Shown piece by piece: positions 56,030-64,000 of a stretch of 64,000 bases of DNA. The translations under genes and the position numbers were made by a program. The notes below the pieces were generated by a model that ran no database searches, was not told the DNA's origin, and saw nothing but the letters and a program-made list of their open reading frames with translations. This DNA is from Rothia nasimurium (GTDB lineage Bacteria > Actinomycetota > Actinomycetes > Actinomycetales > Micrococcaceae). The DNA lies in NCBI RefSeq assembly GCF_928382285.1, contig NZ_CAKMSS010000008.1:1-64000 (forward strand), in the 5' to 3' direction. How positions within the stretch are numbered: the first letter of the stretch is position 1; the number at the start of each line of letters is the position of its first letter.

Positions 56030-56872
56030 ATGAGTGCCTCCCGTAAACGTCCGTCCGCTCCCCGTTTTTCTGCGCCCAGCGACCGCCAAATCCGTGCGGG
56101 CGTCCGCCTTGTAGCGGATCTGCCCCGCGGGCTGCGGCGAGCGCTAGCCCTTCTGTTGGTTATGGTCTTGCTGGTGGGTGGTGTGCTCTGGTTGCGCTCT
56201 CACGAGTGGAACGTCCGCGCTGCCCTCGATGATTTACTCAATCCGGCAGGCACCGCCGTGAGCACCGGTTTTGCTGGCTCCGGGGTGCAGACCTATTCCA
56301 CAGCAAGTGAGGTGCTTGCTACCCTGACGGTAGCTGAGCCCTACGCCCAGGTCAGGTACAAGCGAGATGCCTACGGAGACCCGTGGGCCGATATTGACCG
56401 CAATGGCTGCGATCAGCGCAACGATATTCTCACCCGTGACCTGACCGATCTTGACGTTGCAAGTAACTGCTATGTGCTCTCGGGTAGCCTCGTGGACCCC
56501 TACACGGCTGAGACTATCGACTTTACACGCGGGCCTAAGACCAGTGAAGCTGTCCCCATTGACCATGTGGTGGCTCTATCCAACGCCTGGTCTTCGGGGG
56601 CCTGGCAGTGGAGTGATGAGCGGCGCGTTCTGCTCGCTAACGACCCTCTTAACCTTCAGGCTGCGGGGCGGACGGCTAACACCGAGAAGTCCGATAAAAG
56701 CGCGGACGCCTGGCTCCCCCAGCCAGGCTATCGTTGCGAGTATGTGGCACGGCAGGTATCGGTGAAAGCCGCCTATCAGCTCACTGTCACAGGCGCTGAA
56801 AAGCGGGCTATGCAGGGCGTCCTCGCGACGTGCCCTGACCAGCCCGCTTACAGGTCCAGCTTCGCTGGCTAG
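56030..56872 (+). CDS. Membrane-anchored HNH (DUF1524-type) nuclease
   Basis: A 280-aa protein. A basic N-terminus and one helix (about residues 36-54) anchor it outside the membrane. The rest is a GmrSD-C/DUF1524-like HNH domain: YGDPWADIDRNGCDQRNDIL, the metal-binding VPIDHVVALSNAW and LNLQAAGRTANTEKSDKSADAW. Members are common secreted nucleases of actinobacteria. TAGAAT lies 9 nt before the ATG, so its leader is very short. Its stop overlaps the convergent cycA stop by 4 bp. Confidence 0.88.
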   Translation: MSASRKRPSAPRFSAPSDRQIRAGVRLVADLPRGLRRALALLLVMVLLVGGVLWLRSHEWNVRAALDDLLNPAGTAVSTGFAGSGVQTYSTASEVLATLTVAEPYAQVRYKRDAYGDPWADIDRNGCDQRNDILTRDLTDLDVASNCYVLSGSLVDPYTAETIDFTRGPKTSEAVPIDHVVALSNAWSSGAWQWSDERRVLLANDPLNLQAAGRTANTEKSDKSADAWLPQPGYRCEYVARQVSVKAAYQLTVTGAEKRAMQGVLATCPDQPAYRSSFAG

Positions 56873-58302
56873 TTGTTCTTAGCCTTCTCTTCAGCGCGGG
56901 CGGTGAGGGTCTGGCCGCGGTTCTTGCGGTAGACCAGCCACCAGCCTGCGCCCAGCAGGGCATACCAAACAGGCATGGCGATCAGAGCCTGGCGGGTGTC
57001 TTCGTACATAAAGAGCAGCACGACGACGCCCGCGAAGAAGGCCAGGACGGCGTAGCAGGTAAAGACGCCACCGGGCAGCTTGTAGACGGATGCCTCGTGT
57101 AGTTGCGGGCGGGTCTTGCGGTACTTGAGGTAGGCAATCATAATCAGCGACCAGGTCACAACGGTCAGAACCGAAGCTACGGTGGTCACCAGGGTGAAGG
57201 CCGCGATGAGGGAGTCACCCGAGTAGAGCAGAATTAGGCCCGAGAAGAGCAGCACGGTGGTCAGGAAGAGACCGTTGCGGGGCACGCCATTCTTAGAGAG
57301 CTTGCCAAAGATGGCGGGGGCGCTACCGCTTTGGGCCAGGCCGTAAATCATGCGGGAGGTTGAGAAGATACCCGAGTTAGCGGACGAGGTCGCACTGGTA
57401 AGCACCACGAAGTTCACCAGGTGGGCGGCAAAGCCCAGACCCGCCAGGGTGAACATTTCAACGAAGGGGCTCTGGCTGGGGTCGATGTTGCGCCAGGGGG
57501 TGACCATGAGAATCACGGCCAGGGTCAGCACGTAGAAGATGATGATACGCACCGGTACCGCGTTAATGGCGCGGGGCAGGGTCTTGGTGGGGTCTTTGGT
57601 TTCAGCTGCGGTAGTACCAATCAGTTCAGCGCCCAGGAAAGCAAAGATGCCAATCTGGAAGGCCGCAAAGAAGCCGCTTGCACCCATAGGGAAGAATCCG
57701 CCGTCGTTCCAGAGGTTTGCAACGGAGGCCTTATCACCGTTAGGAGAGGTAAAGCCAGCGATGACCATGACTAGGCCCACGATGATAAGAAGGACGATTG
57801 CCACAATCTTGATCAAGGCAAACCAGAACTCGATTTCACCGAAGTTTTTCACGCTGGGTAGGTTCAGGGCCAGCAGCAGGCCGATAAGGCAGAGGGCTGG
57901 GATCCAGGCAGGGAGGTCGGGCCACCAGAAATGAACGTAGCTGGTGATGGCGATAATATCGGCAACACCGATGACGACCCAGGTAAACCAGTAGGACCAG
58001 CCCATAAGGAAACCTGCGCTGGGGCCGAGCAAATCTGTGATGAAGTCATTGAAGGTCTTGTACTTGAGGTTGGAGAGCAACAGCTCTCCCATAGCCCGAA
58101 GCACCAAGAAAATAACAGAACCAATGATTGCATAGACCAGGAGCAGGGACGGGCCTGCCAGCGAGATGGTCTTGCCTGAGCCCATGAAGAGGCCGGTGCC
58201 GATTGCGCCGCCGATAGCGATGAGCTGGATATGACGGTTTGATAAACCTCGTTGCAGGCCTTCGGTTGCCTGCGGTTCAGGTGTATGCTCGGCTATAGCC
58301 AT
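56869..58302 (-). CDS. cycA: D-serine/D-alanine/glycine permease
   Basis: Twelve-helix APC-family proton symporter (477 aa). Close to CycA throughout: RHIQLIAIGGAIGTGLFMGSGKTISLAGPS, LWNDGGFFPMGASGFFAAFQI, AETKDPTKTLPRAIN and TSATSSANSGIFSTSRM all follow the E. coli protein. It imports small neutral amino acids. Transcribed alone. Confidence 0.92.
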   Translation of the reverse strand: MAIAEHTPEPQATEGLQRGLSNRHIQLIAIGGAIGTGLFMGSGKTISLAGPSLLLVYAIIGSVIFLVLRAMGELLLSNLKYKTFNDFITDLLGPSAGFLMGWSYWFTWVVIGVADIIAITSYVHFWWPDLPAWIPALCLIGLLLALNLPSVKNFGEIEFWFALIKIVAIVLLIIVGLVMVIAGFTSPNGDKASVANLWNDGGFFPMGASGFFAAFQIGIFAFLGAELIGTTAAETKDPTKTLPRAINAVPVRIIIFYVLTLAVILMVTPWRNIDPSQSPFVEMFTLAGLGFAAHLVNFVVLTSATSSANSGIFSTSRMIYGLAQSGSAPAIFGKLSKNGVPRNGLFLTTVLLFSGLILLYSGDSLIAAFTLVTTVASVLTVVTWSLIMIAYLKYRKTRPQLHEASVYKLPGGVFTCYAVLAFFAGVVVLLFMYEDTRQALIAMPVWYALLGAGWWLVYRKNRGQTLTARAEEKAKNN

Positions 58303-58587
58303 GAGCGCCCCCTTAGAAGAGTCAAAGTCCTGCCAGGAGCGAACACGCTCCCCTGCTACTGCGGTGAGTGTAGGGGGTAGATGCCTTTCCAGACCGGTAT
58401 TTTGTTATAGTTCAGGTCAAGTGTAGTCCTTCTACCGGGGGTATTTTTTCACACAGGCTTCTAGCGGGCGTCCGCTTCGTTGCCTCTTCTCGCTGTTCAA
58501 GCCACCACCACCGCGCTAGAATGTTTACACGGAAACAAAATTTTCTCGGGTTGCATGCACCCCGACCCCCTAGGAACAGGATTTCTC

Positions 58588-58992
58588 ATGCCCAAGCTCT
58601 CCAACGCAGCCCTCCGCCTAACTTCCGGCGCTCTGATTCTCAATTCAGGCATCGGCAAGCTCTCCATGGACGAGGCTACCTACGGCCACCTCAAGGGTAT
58701 GGCCTCAGCAGGTGTCCCCCAGGTTGCCAAGCTCTCCGACAAGCAGTTCGGCAAGGCACTTGCCATCAGCGAGACCGCCCTGGGCGCAACCCTACTCACT
58801 CCCTTCATCTCCCCCAAGCTGGCAGGCCTGGGCCTAACTGCCTTCTCCAGTGGCCTACTGAGCATGTACTTCGGCATTGATTCCATGACCGAAAAGGACG
58901 GCATTCGCCCCACCCAGGAGGGCACCGCCATGGCTAAGGACGTCGTCCTGCTCGGCGCAGGCCTGGCCCTACTCTTCTCCAGCAAGAAGTAG
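58588..58992 (+). CDS. Small DoxX-like membrane protein
   Basis: A 134-aa hydrophobic protein with about four helices (NAALRLTSGALILNSGIGKL, then KALAISETALGATLL, the GLTAFSSGLLSMYFG region and KDVVLLGAGLALLF). It resembles small DoxX-type membrane proteins but no motif settles it. AGGA before the ATG at 58588 decides the start; the ORF extends 36 codons upstream through the promoter region (TAGAAT at 58515-58520). Confidence 0.7.
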   Translation: MPKLSNAALRLTSGALILNSGIGKLSMDEATYGHLKGMASAGVPQVAKLSDKQFGKALAISETALGATLLTPFISPKLAGLGLTAFSSGLLSMYFGIDSMTEKDGIRPTQEGTAMAKDVVLLGAGLALLFSSKK

Positions 58993-59017
58993 TAGCAACC
59001 CCAGACCTCTTCTGCCC

Positions 59018-59050
59018 AACCGCCTTTACCCCTACGGGGTGAAGGCGGTT
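59018..59050 (+). terminator. Terminator of the small membrane protein gene
   Basis: AACCGCCTT-TA-CCCC / GGGG-TG-AAGGCGGTT stem followed by TTTCT. Confidence 0.85.
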
Positions 59051-59146
59051 TTTCTATCCTTAATAAACCGACAGGAAGCAGGCTAATTATCAGCCTTATG
59101 ATAAATTAACGAGAGTTAGACCACAGAGAAAGAAGGGACTAGAAGA

Positions 59147-60835
59147 GTGGGCGCCCTGCAAGAAGCACTCGACACAACCAGCAGCTTCATCTGGGGACCT
59201 TTTCTACTACTTCCCCTCCTCATTGGTACCGGCATCTTCCTCACCGTCAGGCTAGGCCTCATTCAACTAAGACTCTTCACCAAGGCCATGAGCCTGCAGT
59301 TCGGGCGGCGCTCCCGTCAGGAAGGAGCCAGGGGAGAAATATCCTCCTTCCAGGCAATGAGCACCTCCCTCGGCGCTACCGTAGGCACCGGCAACATTGT
59401 TGGTGTTGCGCTCTCCCTCAGCATCGGCGGCCCTGGCGCCCTTTTCTGGATGTGGATTACCGCCATTTTCGGTATGGCTTCAAAATACGCCGAATGCTTC
59501 CTCGGCGTCCGCTTCCGCCACCGAGACAAGATGGGTGAGCTCACCGGCGGGCCCCAGGCCTACCTGCAACGAGGCATCCCCAACCGCTTCGGAAAATTCC
59601 TCGCCACCATGTTTGCCATCTGCTGCGTCTTCGCCTGCTTCGGCATCGGAAACATGACCCAAGCAAACGCCATCTCAGCTAACCTAGAGCACTCCTTCAA
59701 CATTCCGCCCTACCTCACCGCGGGCGTCCTTACCCTAGGAACTGCAGCAGCCCTGCTCGGCGGCATCAAAACCGTCTCAAAGGTCACAGCCCTTTGCGTA
59801 CCCCTCATGATTCTGCTCTACCTGGGATTTGGAACCTATATCGTGGCCATCAACGCCCACATGCTCCCAGAGGCCTTTGCCATGATTATGCGAGGCGCCT
59901 TTACCGGCGAGGGCGCCCTCGGTGGAGCCGTCGGCGCCGGAATGATCTTTGCCCTGCAGGTCGGCGCCCAGCGCTCACTATTCTCCAACGAGTCGGGTAT
60001 GGGAACAGCAGCTATCCCCGCAGCGGTAGCAACCACGTCCCACCCCGTCCGCCAGGGGCTAGCCTCCATGACTCAAACCTTTGTCGACACCATCGTGGTG
60101 ATCTCAATGACAGGGTTCATCCTGCTCACAACGGGCGCCTGGCGGGGCGATGACCCGGCCACATCAACATCCATTGCTTTTGCCACCGGCCTGCCCGGTG
60201 ATTGGGGCGGCTACGTCGTCACCTTCTGCCTGGCACTCCTGGGCTACTCCACCGTGCTCGGCTGGTCCTACTACGGCGAACGCGCCCTAGAGTCACTCGG
60301 TGGTGGCGCCAAGGCTATCGTTAGCTATCGCATGATTTTTGCCCTGGTCTGTGGGCTTGGTGCCATCGCCCCGCTCACTCTGGTTTTCACCTTCTCAGAT
60401 ATCATGAACGGCCTGATGGCTATCCCCAACCTCATCGGCCTACTACTGCTCTCTGGTCTTGTAGCCCGCGAAACCAAGAAGTACCTCACCCACGACCCCA
60501 ACTTTGAAGCAACAGTCGACAACATCGACAGCTTCATGTACGGCCACCTTGGCGGCTTGGACGCCCAAATCGACCACGAAGTTGACCTCTCCCAGAAGAA
60601 CCCGGTTTTAGAACACCCCGATACCACCAGCCTTAAAGTCATCACCGAAAAAATGCTGGCTGACGACGCCCAGTCCACTCAGCCAGAGGTTTACGACATC
60701 ACCATTGACGACGTCAATACGGGAAGCATCCCACTACACACCGGCTCCCTGCCCATTATTCAGCAGGCAAAGCCCACTTTTGGCACCCCCACCGACCCGC
60801 GAGCCATCGACGACTCGGCCAGCAGCTCAAAATAA
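59147..60835 (+). CDS. Alanine/glycine:cation symporter (AGCS family)
   Basis: Sodium- or proton-coupled amino-acid symporter (562 aa) of the AlsT/DagA type with about eleven helices. Family motifs SSFQAMSTSLGATVGTGNIVGVA and FSNESGMGTAAIPAAVA are intact. The 110-residue C-terminal tail is polar and longer than usual. GTG start after AGAAGGGA. The second amino-acid importer here after cycA; both take alanine or glycine. Confidence 0.93.
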   Translation: MGALQEALDTTSSFIWGPFLLLPLLIGTGIFLTVRLGLIQLRLFTKAMSLQFGRRSRQEGARGEISSFQAMSTSLGATVGTGNIVGVALSLSIGGPGALFWMWITAIFGMASKYAECFLGVRFRHRDKMGELTGGPQAYLQRGIPNRFGKFLATMFAICCVFACFGIGNMTQANAISANLEHSFNIPPYLTAGVLTLGTAAALLGGIKTVSKVTALCVPLMILLYLGFGTYIVAINAHMLPEAFAMIMRGAFTGEGALGGAVGAGMIFALQVGAQRSLFSNESGMGTAAIPAAVATTSHPVRQGLASMTQTFVDTIVVISMTGFILLTTGAWRGDDPATSTSIAFATGLPGDWGGYVVTFCLALLGYSTVLGWSYYGERALESLGGGAKAIVSYRMIFALVCGLGAIAPLTLVFTFSDIMNGLMAIPNLIGLLLLSGLVARETKKYLTHDPNFEATVDNIDSFMYGHLGGLDAQIDHEVDLSQKNPVLEHPDTTSLKVITEKMLADDAQSTQPEVYDITIDDVNTGSIPLHTGSLPIIQQAKPTFGTPTDPRAIDDSASSSK

Positions 60836-61269
60836 TTTTTCGTATCCATCACACAAGTTTGACTCATGAAGTAGTACAGATGGTTTTTAAAAATAAGAGC
60901 AAGGAGCCGCGCACCCAAAGGCTGTCTTTTTAAATTTCCCTTGATTCATCAAGCATTACTTCTTTTTGAAAAAATATGGAAACCATCCCACCTCTTTATA
61001 TGTCTTTCATATTTAGACAGGACTGCGACGCCGCCTGCTCCTGGCGATAAATTTTCCAGCACAGAAGAACGTAATAGACCCTCCTACCCCTACATCGTGC
61101 GACGTAAGCGCACCCAAAATACCGCTAAAGTGGGGACAGAACTTTTCGCATTCTGAAAATATTCCGTAGAATACTCACGAAATAGCCCACAAAGCTCTCG
61201 CGGTCTCCCCCAAGGCTTACGAGCACCACTCACTCGGTTTCGCACCTGTATATAGAAGAGGACACACCC
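60836..61269. other. AT-rich gap before the cholesterol oxidase gene
   Basis: 434 bp without a supported gene. It is noticeably AT-rich in its first half. A TAGAAT at 61167-61172 is a candidate -10 for the oxidase gene, with a weak -35 (TTTCGC). No terminator for the symporter gene was clear. A 71-codon open frame here has no ribosome site or protein character. Confidence 0.5.
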
Positions 61270-62874
61270 ATGTCATTTACCCCAAACCGTCGCTCAGCCC
61301 TGAAGCTGACCGCAGCTGCATCCGCCGCGTCCGCTCTGACCGCAGCAACCACCACTAACGCCCACGCCAACGGCCAGAAGCGTATCGCTATCATCGGCTC
61401 CGGCTACGGCGGCGCTGTAGCCGCCCGCGCCCTGACCGAAAAGGGCTACACCGTCGACATGATCGAGATGGGTGCAGACTGGGAAAACATGGCAGCCAAG
61501 TCAAACGGCTACAAGTTTGACCAGATGACCTCCCCCACCGAGCGTTCCATGTGGTTCGAAAACCGCACCGACATGCCCCTCTCAAGCATCGCAGGCATGG
61601 ACTTCGTCAACCGATCCATCGGCCGTGCAGCCGGCGTACTCGGCGTTGAGCGCTTCGCTAACATGAAGGTCTACGTAGGTAAGGGTGTCGGTGGTGGCTC
61701 TCTCGCCAACGGCGGCATGGCCGTTACCCCTATTCAGTCCTACTTCCAGCAGGTTCTCCCCCAGCTCGACGCTGCGGAAATGTACGCAACCTACTTCCCC
61801 CGCGCCAACGCCAACCTGGGCGTCGCAGCACCCCCCACCGATATCGTAGGCACCTCCAAGTGGTACCAGTTCTCACGCGTATCAGCCTCCCAGGCAGCTA
61901 AGGCCGGCTTTAAGCACCAGTTCGTCCCCAACGTGTACGACTGGGACTACATGCGCCAGGAAAACTTTGCCCGCGTAGCTAAGTCCGCGCTCGGCGGCCA
62001 GGTTATCTTCGGTAACGACTACGGCAAGAAGTCCCTGCCCAAGACCATCCTTGCCACCGCCTTCGCAACCGGCAAGGTCAACCTGACCGCCATGACCGAG
62101 GTAACCTCCATTACCCAGCAGGCCGATGGCACCTTTACTCTCGATCTGAAGACCATCGACTTCAAGGGCAACCTGGTCAGCACCACCAAGAAGGTCTATG
62201 ACCGCGTCATCATGGCCGCCGGTTCCGTCGGTACCAACCGCCTGCTCCTGCAGGCCAAGAACTTCGGTACCATCAAGAACCTGCCCGCGACCCTTGGTAC
62301 CAACTGGGGCCCCAACGGCAATATCATGGTTGCCCGTAATATGAACGCTGCGACCGGCGGCTACCAGTCTGGCATCCCTGCCATGGGCGTCTCCAACTGG
62401 GATAACTCCACCAACTCGGTCTTTGCCGAACTGGCTCCCTTCCCCGCAGGTATCGATATGCGTATCGGCCTCTACCTGGCTATCACCAACAACCCCAACA
62501 AGGGCACCTTCACCTGGAACAACTCAACCGGCTCTATGGAACTGGATTGGGACTCTGCCAAGGCAGCCCCCGGCGTTGCAGCAGCTAGGGCCTTCATGGA
62601 TAAGATGAACGCCGCTAACTCAGGAACCAGCTACAACAAGGGTCTCTTCAAGGACGGCAAGACCTTCGCTGACTACTTCACCTACCATCCCCTCGGCGGT
62701 GCCGTCATCGGTGAAACCACCGACCTCAACGGTGAAGTTAAGGGTGTTCCCGGTCTCTTTGTTATGGACGGCTCCCTGATTCCTGGCAAAATTGGTGTTA
62801 ACCCCTTCGTAACCATTACTGCTATCGCAGAACGAAACATGGACCGTCTGCTTGCAGCAGGCCGTTTCGCCTAA
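61270..62874 (+). CDS. choA: Cholesterol oxidase, secreted class I (GMC) type
   Basis: FAD enzyme that oxidises 3-beta-hydroxysterols and isomerises them to 3-keto-4-ene steroids with H2O2 release. A Tat signal (RRSALKLTAAASAASALTAA, cut near AHA) exports it. The FAD loop IIGSGYGGAVAARAL, the GVGGGSLANGGMAV stretch, SVFAELAPFPAG (catalytic Glu), YHPLGGAVIG (His) and GVNPFVTITA (Asn) align along the whole Streptomyces/Brevibacterium ChoA. At 534 aa it is full length. The next gene is 17 bp away, also Tat-exported. Confidence 0.93.
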   Translation: MSFTPNRRSALKLTAAASAASALTAATTTNAHANGQKRIAIIGSGYGGAVAARALTEKGYTVDMIEMGADWENMAAKSNGYKFDQMTSPTERSMWFENRTDMPLSSIAGMDFVNRSIGRAAGVLGVERFANMKVYVGKGVGGGSLANGGMAVTPIQSYFQQVLPQLDAAEMYATYFPRANANLGVAAPPTDIVGTSKWYQFSRVSASQAAKAGFKHQFVPNVYDWDYMRQENFARVAKSALGGQVIFGNDYGKKSLPKTILATAFATGKVNLTAMTEVTSITQQADGTFTLDLKTIDFKGNLVSTTKKVYDRVIMAAGSVGTNRLLLQAKNFGTIKNLPATLGTNWGPNGNIMVARNMNAATGGYQSGIPAMGVSNWDNSTNSVFAELAPFPAGIDMRIGLYLAITNNPNKGTFTWNNSTGSMELDWDSAKAAPGVAAARAFMDKMNAANSGTSYNKGLFKDGKTFADYFTYHPLGGAVIGETTDLNGEVKGVPGLFVMDGSLIPGKIGVNPFVTITAIAERNMDRLLAAGRFA

Positions 62875-62891
62875 ACAAGAAAGCACACACA

Positions 62892-63518
62892 ATGACTGCG
62901 CACACTCCCAAACGCCGCACCGTACTGAAGGCTGGTGCCTGGGCTGCTCCTGCCGTCCTGGCTACCAGTGCTATCCCCGCTTACGCAGCGAGCTTCGAAG
63001 AGATCCCCCGCACCGATCTAGCAATTCTGCTCTCTGATCCCACTGTGGACTGGTCAACTTTTCAGCCGGTCTACGATAGCCCCATCTATCGTGGTCCGAC
63101 CACAAGAACCAACGTTGCTGCCTACGCGTCTTTCCCCAACACCATGACCATCACCAACGTTGGTACGGTGCCCGCAGTGAACCCCAGCGGCACCCTACTG
63201 ACCGACATGAACGATGTTGCTACAGACGCCACCGGTTCAAACCGGGCCGGTACCTACGTTAACTCAAGCGATCCGCTCGTTACCTTCGCGTACGCTGGAC
63301 AGGCAGGCTGGGGTTCCCCCTCCTTTACCTGGACCTACTCCGGCGTCCTACAGCCCGGTGAGTCCGTAGAGATTCCCCTGCGCTATTACGTGAATTTCCC
63401 TTTCTGGAACGTCCAGTACGAGCTGTTCGTAGCAGTTACTGTCATCGATGAGATGGACGGCGATTCAGACGATAACTTTGAGCACATGGGCGTCACCCAG
63501 GGCCGCGTTATCTACTAA
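62892..63518 (+). CDS. Tat-exported protein of unknown function, partner of choA
   Basis: A 208-aa protein with a Tat signal (KRRTVLKAGAWAAPAVLATSAIPAYA, cut after AYA). The mature part of about 180 residues looks like an all-beta domain (NTMTITNVGTVPAV, FTWTYSGVLQPGESVEIPLRYYV). No catalytic motif was seen. It lies 17 bp after choA on the same strand, so it is very likely cotranscribed. A role in substrate binding or in folding of the oxidase is only a guess. Confidence 0.75.
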   Translation: MTAHTPKRRTVLKAGAWAAPAVLATSAIPAYAASFEEIPRTDLAILLSDPTVDWSTFQPVYDSPIYRGPTTRTNVAAYASFPNTMTITNVGTVPAVNPSGTLLTDMNDVATDATGSNRAGTYVNSSDPLVTFAYAGQAGWGSPSFTWTYSGVLQPGESVEIPLRYYVNFPFWNVQYELFVAVTVIDEMDGDSDDNFEHMGVTQGRVIY

Positions 63519-63540
63519 GTAGAACCGTCAGGGACCCTCC

Positions 63541-63572
63541 ACCGGGGCAGGCTGTTTTCAGCCTGCCCCGGT
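63541..63572. terminator. Hairpin after the choA operon
   Basis: Perfect 14-bp stem ACCGGGGCAGGCTG / CAGCCTGCCCCGGT around TTTT, 22 bp after the stop, with no T-run on the plus strand. Confidence 0.65.
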
Positions 63573-63678
63573 GTCTATCTGTGACGATATACTTGGGGAA
63601 GTCTTTCTTTCCCCTACCGGCGGCACTTTGCGTTTCCGTGCGCGCCGGTTTATCTGTTTCAACCTCGTAAGGAGAGTT

Positions 63679-64000
63679 ATGGAAACCAACAAGCAAAAGC
63701 AGGACCTGGCCGCTAAGGCCGAGCGTGCAGCGGCAGGTGAAGACCTGACCGCCCCCGTCCCCGAAAAATTCCACCGCCAACCCTACTCGTTCGTCCGCCG
63801 CGGTGACCGCCTGACCGCCCGCCGTCAGAAGGCCTGGGATACCTACGCCCCCACCCACGTCCTTGACCTGCCCCGCAACATCGGCGATACCTCGGTCGCT
63901 GAGGGCGCGGTCTTTGACCAGCAGGCCCTGTACGGACGCACCGACACCCCTCTCGTTGTTGAAATCGGCTCAGGCCTGGGCGAGGCCATCGTCAACCGCG
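63679..64000 (+). CDS. trmB: tRNA (guanine-N7)-methyltransferase, 5' part
   Basis: Methylates G46 of tRNA using S-adenosylmethionine. The first 107 residues are present and the gene runs off the window. SFVRRGDRLTARRQKAWDTY and the SAM loop VVEIGSGLGEAIVNR match TrmB. An extra 35-residue polar N-terminus precedes the family core. TAAGGAGAG lies just before the ATG. Confidence 0.88.
   Translation, partial: METNKQKQDLAAKAERAAAGEDLTAPVPEKFHRQPYSFVRRGDRLTARRQKAWDTYAPTHVLDLPRNIGDTSVAEGAVFDQQALYGRTDTPLVVEIGSGLGEAIVNR

Noticed and set aside
60941..61156. A 71-codon frame before choA
   Set aside because: No ribosome site and no protein-like composition; it lies in an AT-rich promoter region.

Overview
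The window looks like chromosome of a high-GC Gram-positive actinobacterium of the Micrococcaceae, most likely a Rothia or close relative. This is inferred from gene content and order (nucleoside ABC operon with cdd-deoA-add-mazG, sdhCDAB, DUF6350-like gene next to purN-purH), the codon use, and an actinobacterial cholesterol oxidase. No tRNA, rRNA or CRISPR array was recognised. Most of the window is ordinary core chromosome. Two visibly AT-richer patches (about 1-2540 and 24065-29906) look acquired.

Layout. 26-2331: a lactococcin-972-type bacteriocin with its polytopic membrane partner. 2550-4490: enolase, flanked by two members of an intergenic repeat family. 4494-15960: one long minus-strand nucleoside uptake and salvage block. 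It runs from a BmpA-type lipoprotein, ABC ATPase and two permeases to cytidine deaminase, thymidine phosphorylase, an unknown two-domain protein, adenosine deaminase and MazG. 16265-21022: M20 amidohydrolase and sdhCDAB. 21338-23882: manC and a zinc-chaperone (AztD-type) lipoprotein behind a Zur-like box. 23924-30047: a 5.8-kb island bounded by 141-bp direct repeats copied from the 3' end of a 2H phosphoesterase gene. It holds IS3 debris, a small secreted peptide, a two-component system, a 45-aa hydrophobic peptide, a gene remnant and a two-gene ABC exporter. 29927-35869: 2H phosphoesterase, trpS, GntR regulator, folD-glyA, TetR regulator. 36076-42868: VWA protein, purH, purN, membrane proteins. 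42981-51791: short-chain dehydrogenase, a VapC-like toxin with a degenerate-looking antitoxin, SWIM/SNF2 helicase with an MFS exporter, two aldo/keto reductases. 51904-60835: tex, a protein with homing-endonuclease-type repeats, a secreted HNH nuclease, cycA, an AGCS symporter. 61270-64000: Tat-exported cholesterol oxidase, a second Tat-exported protein, and the start of trmB.

Two sequence systems cut across the genes. First, at least nine intergenic palindromic elements (A-I) share a conserved core. Each is closed by outer arms that differ from locus to locus but stay complementary within each copy. Eight of the nine lie within about 40 bp of a stop codon or directly beside another such copy; element A is about 100 bp from the nearest stop. 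Second, five genes start with an ATG exactly 7 nt after a TANNNT hexamer, the signature of leaderless actinobacterial transcripts.

The most likely under-described items are the repeat family and the peptide/two-component/exporter island.
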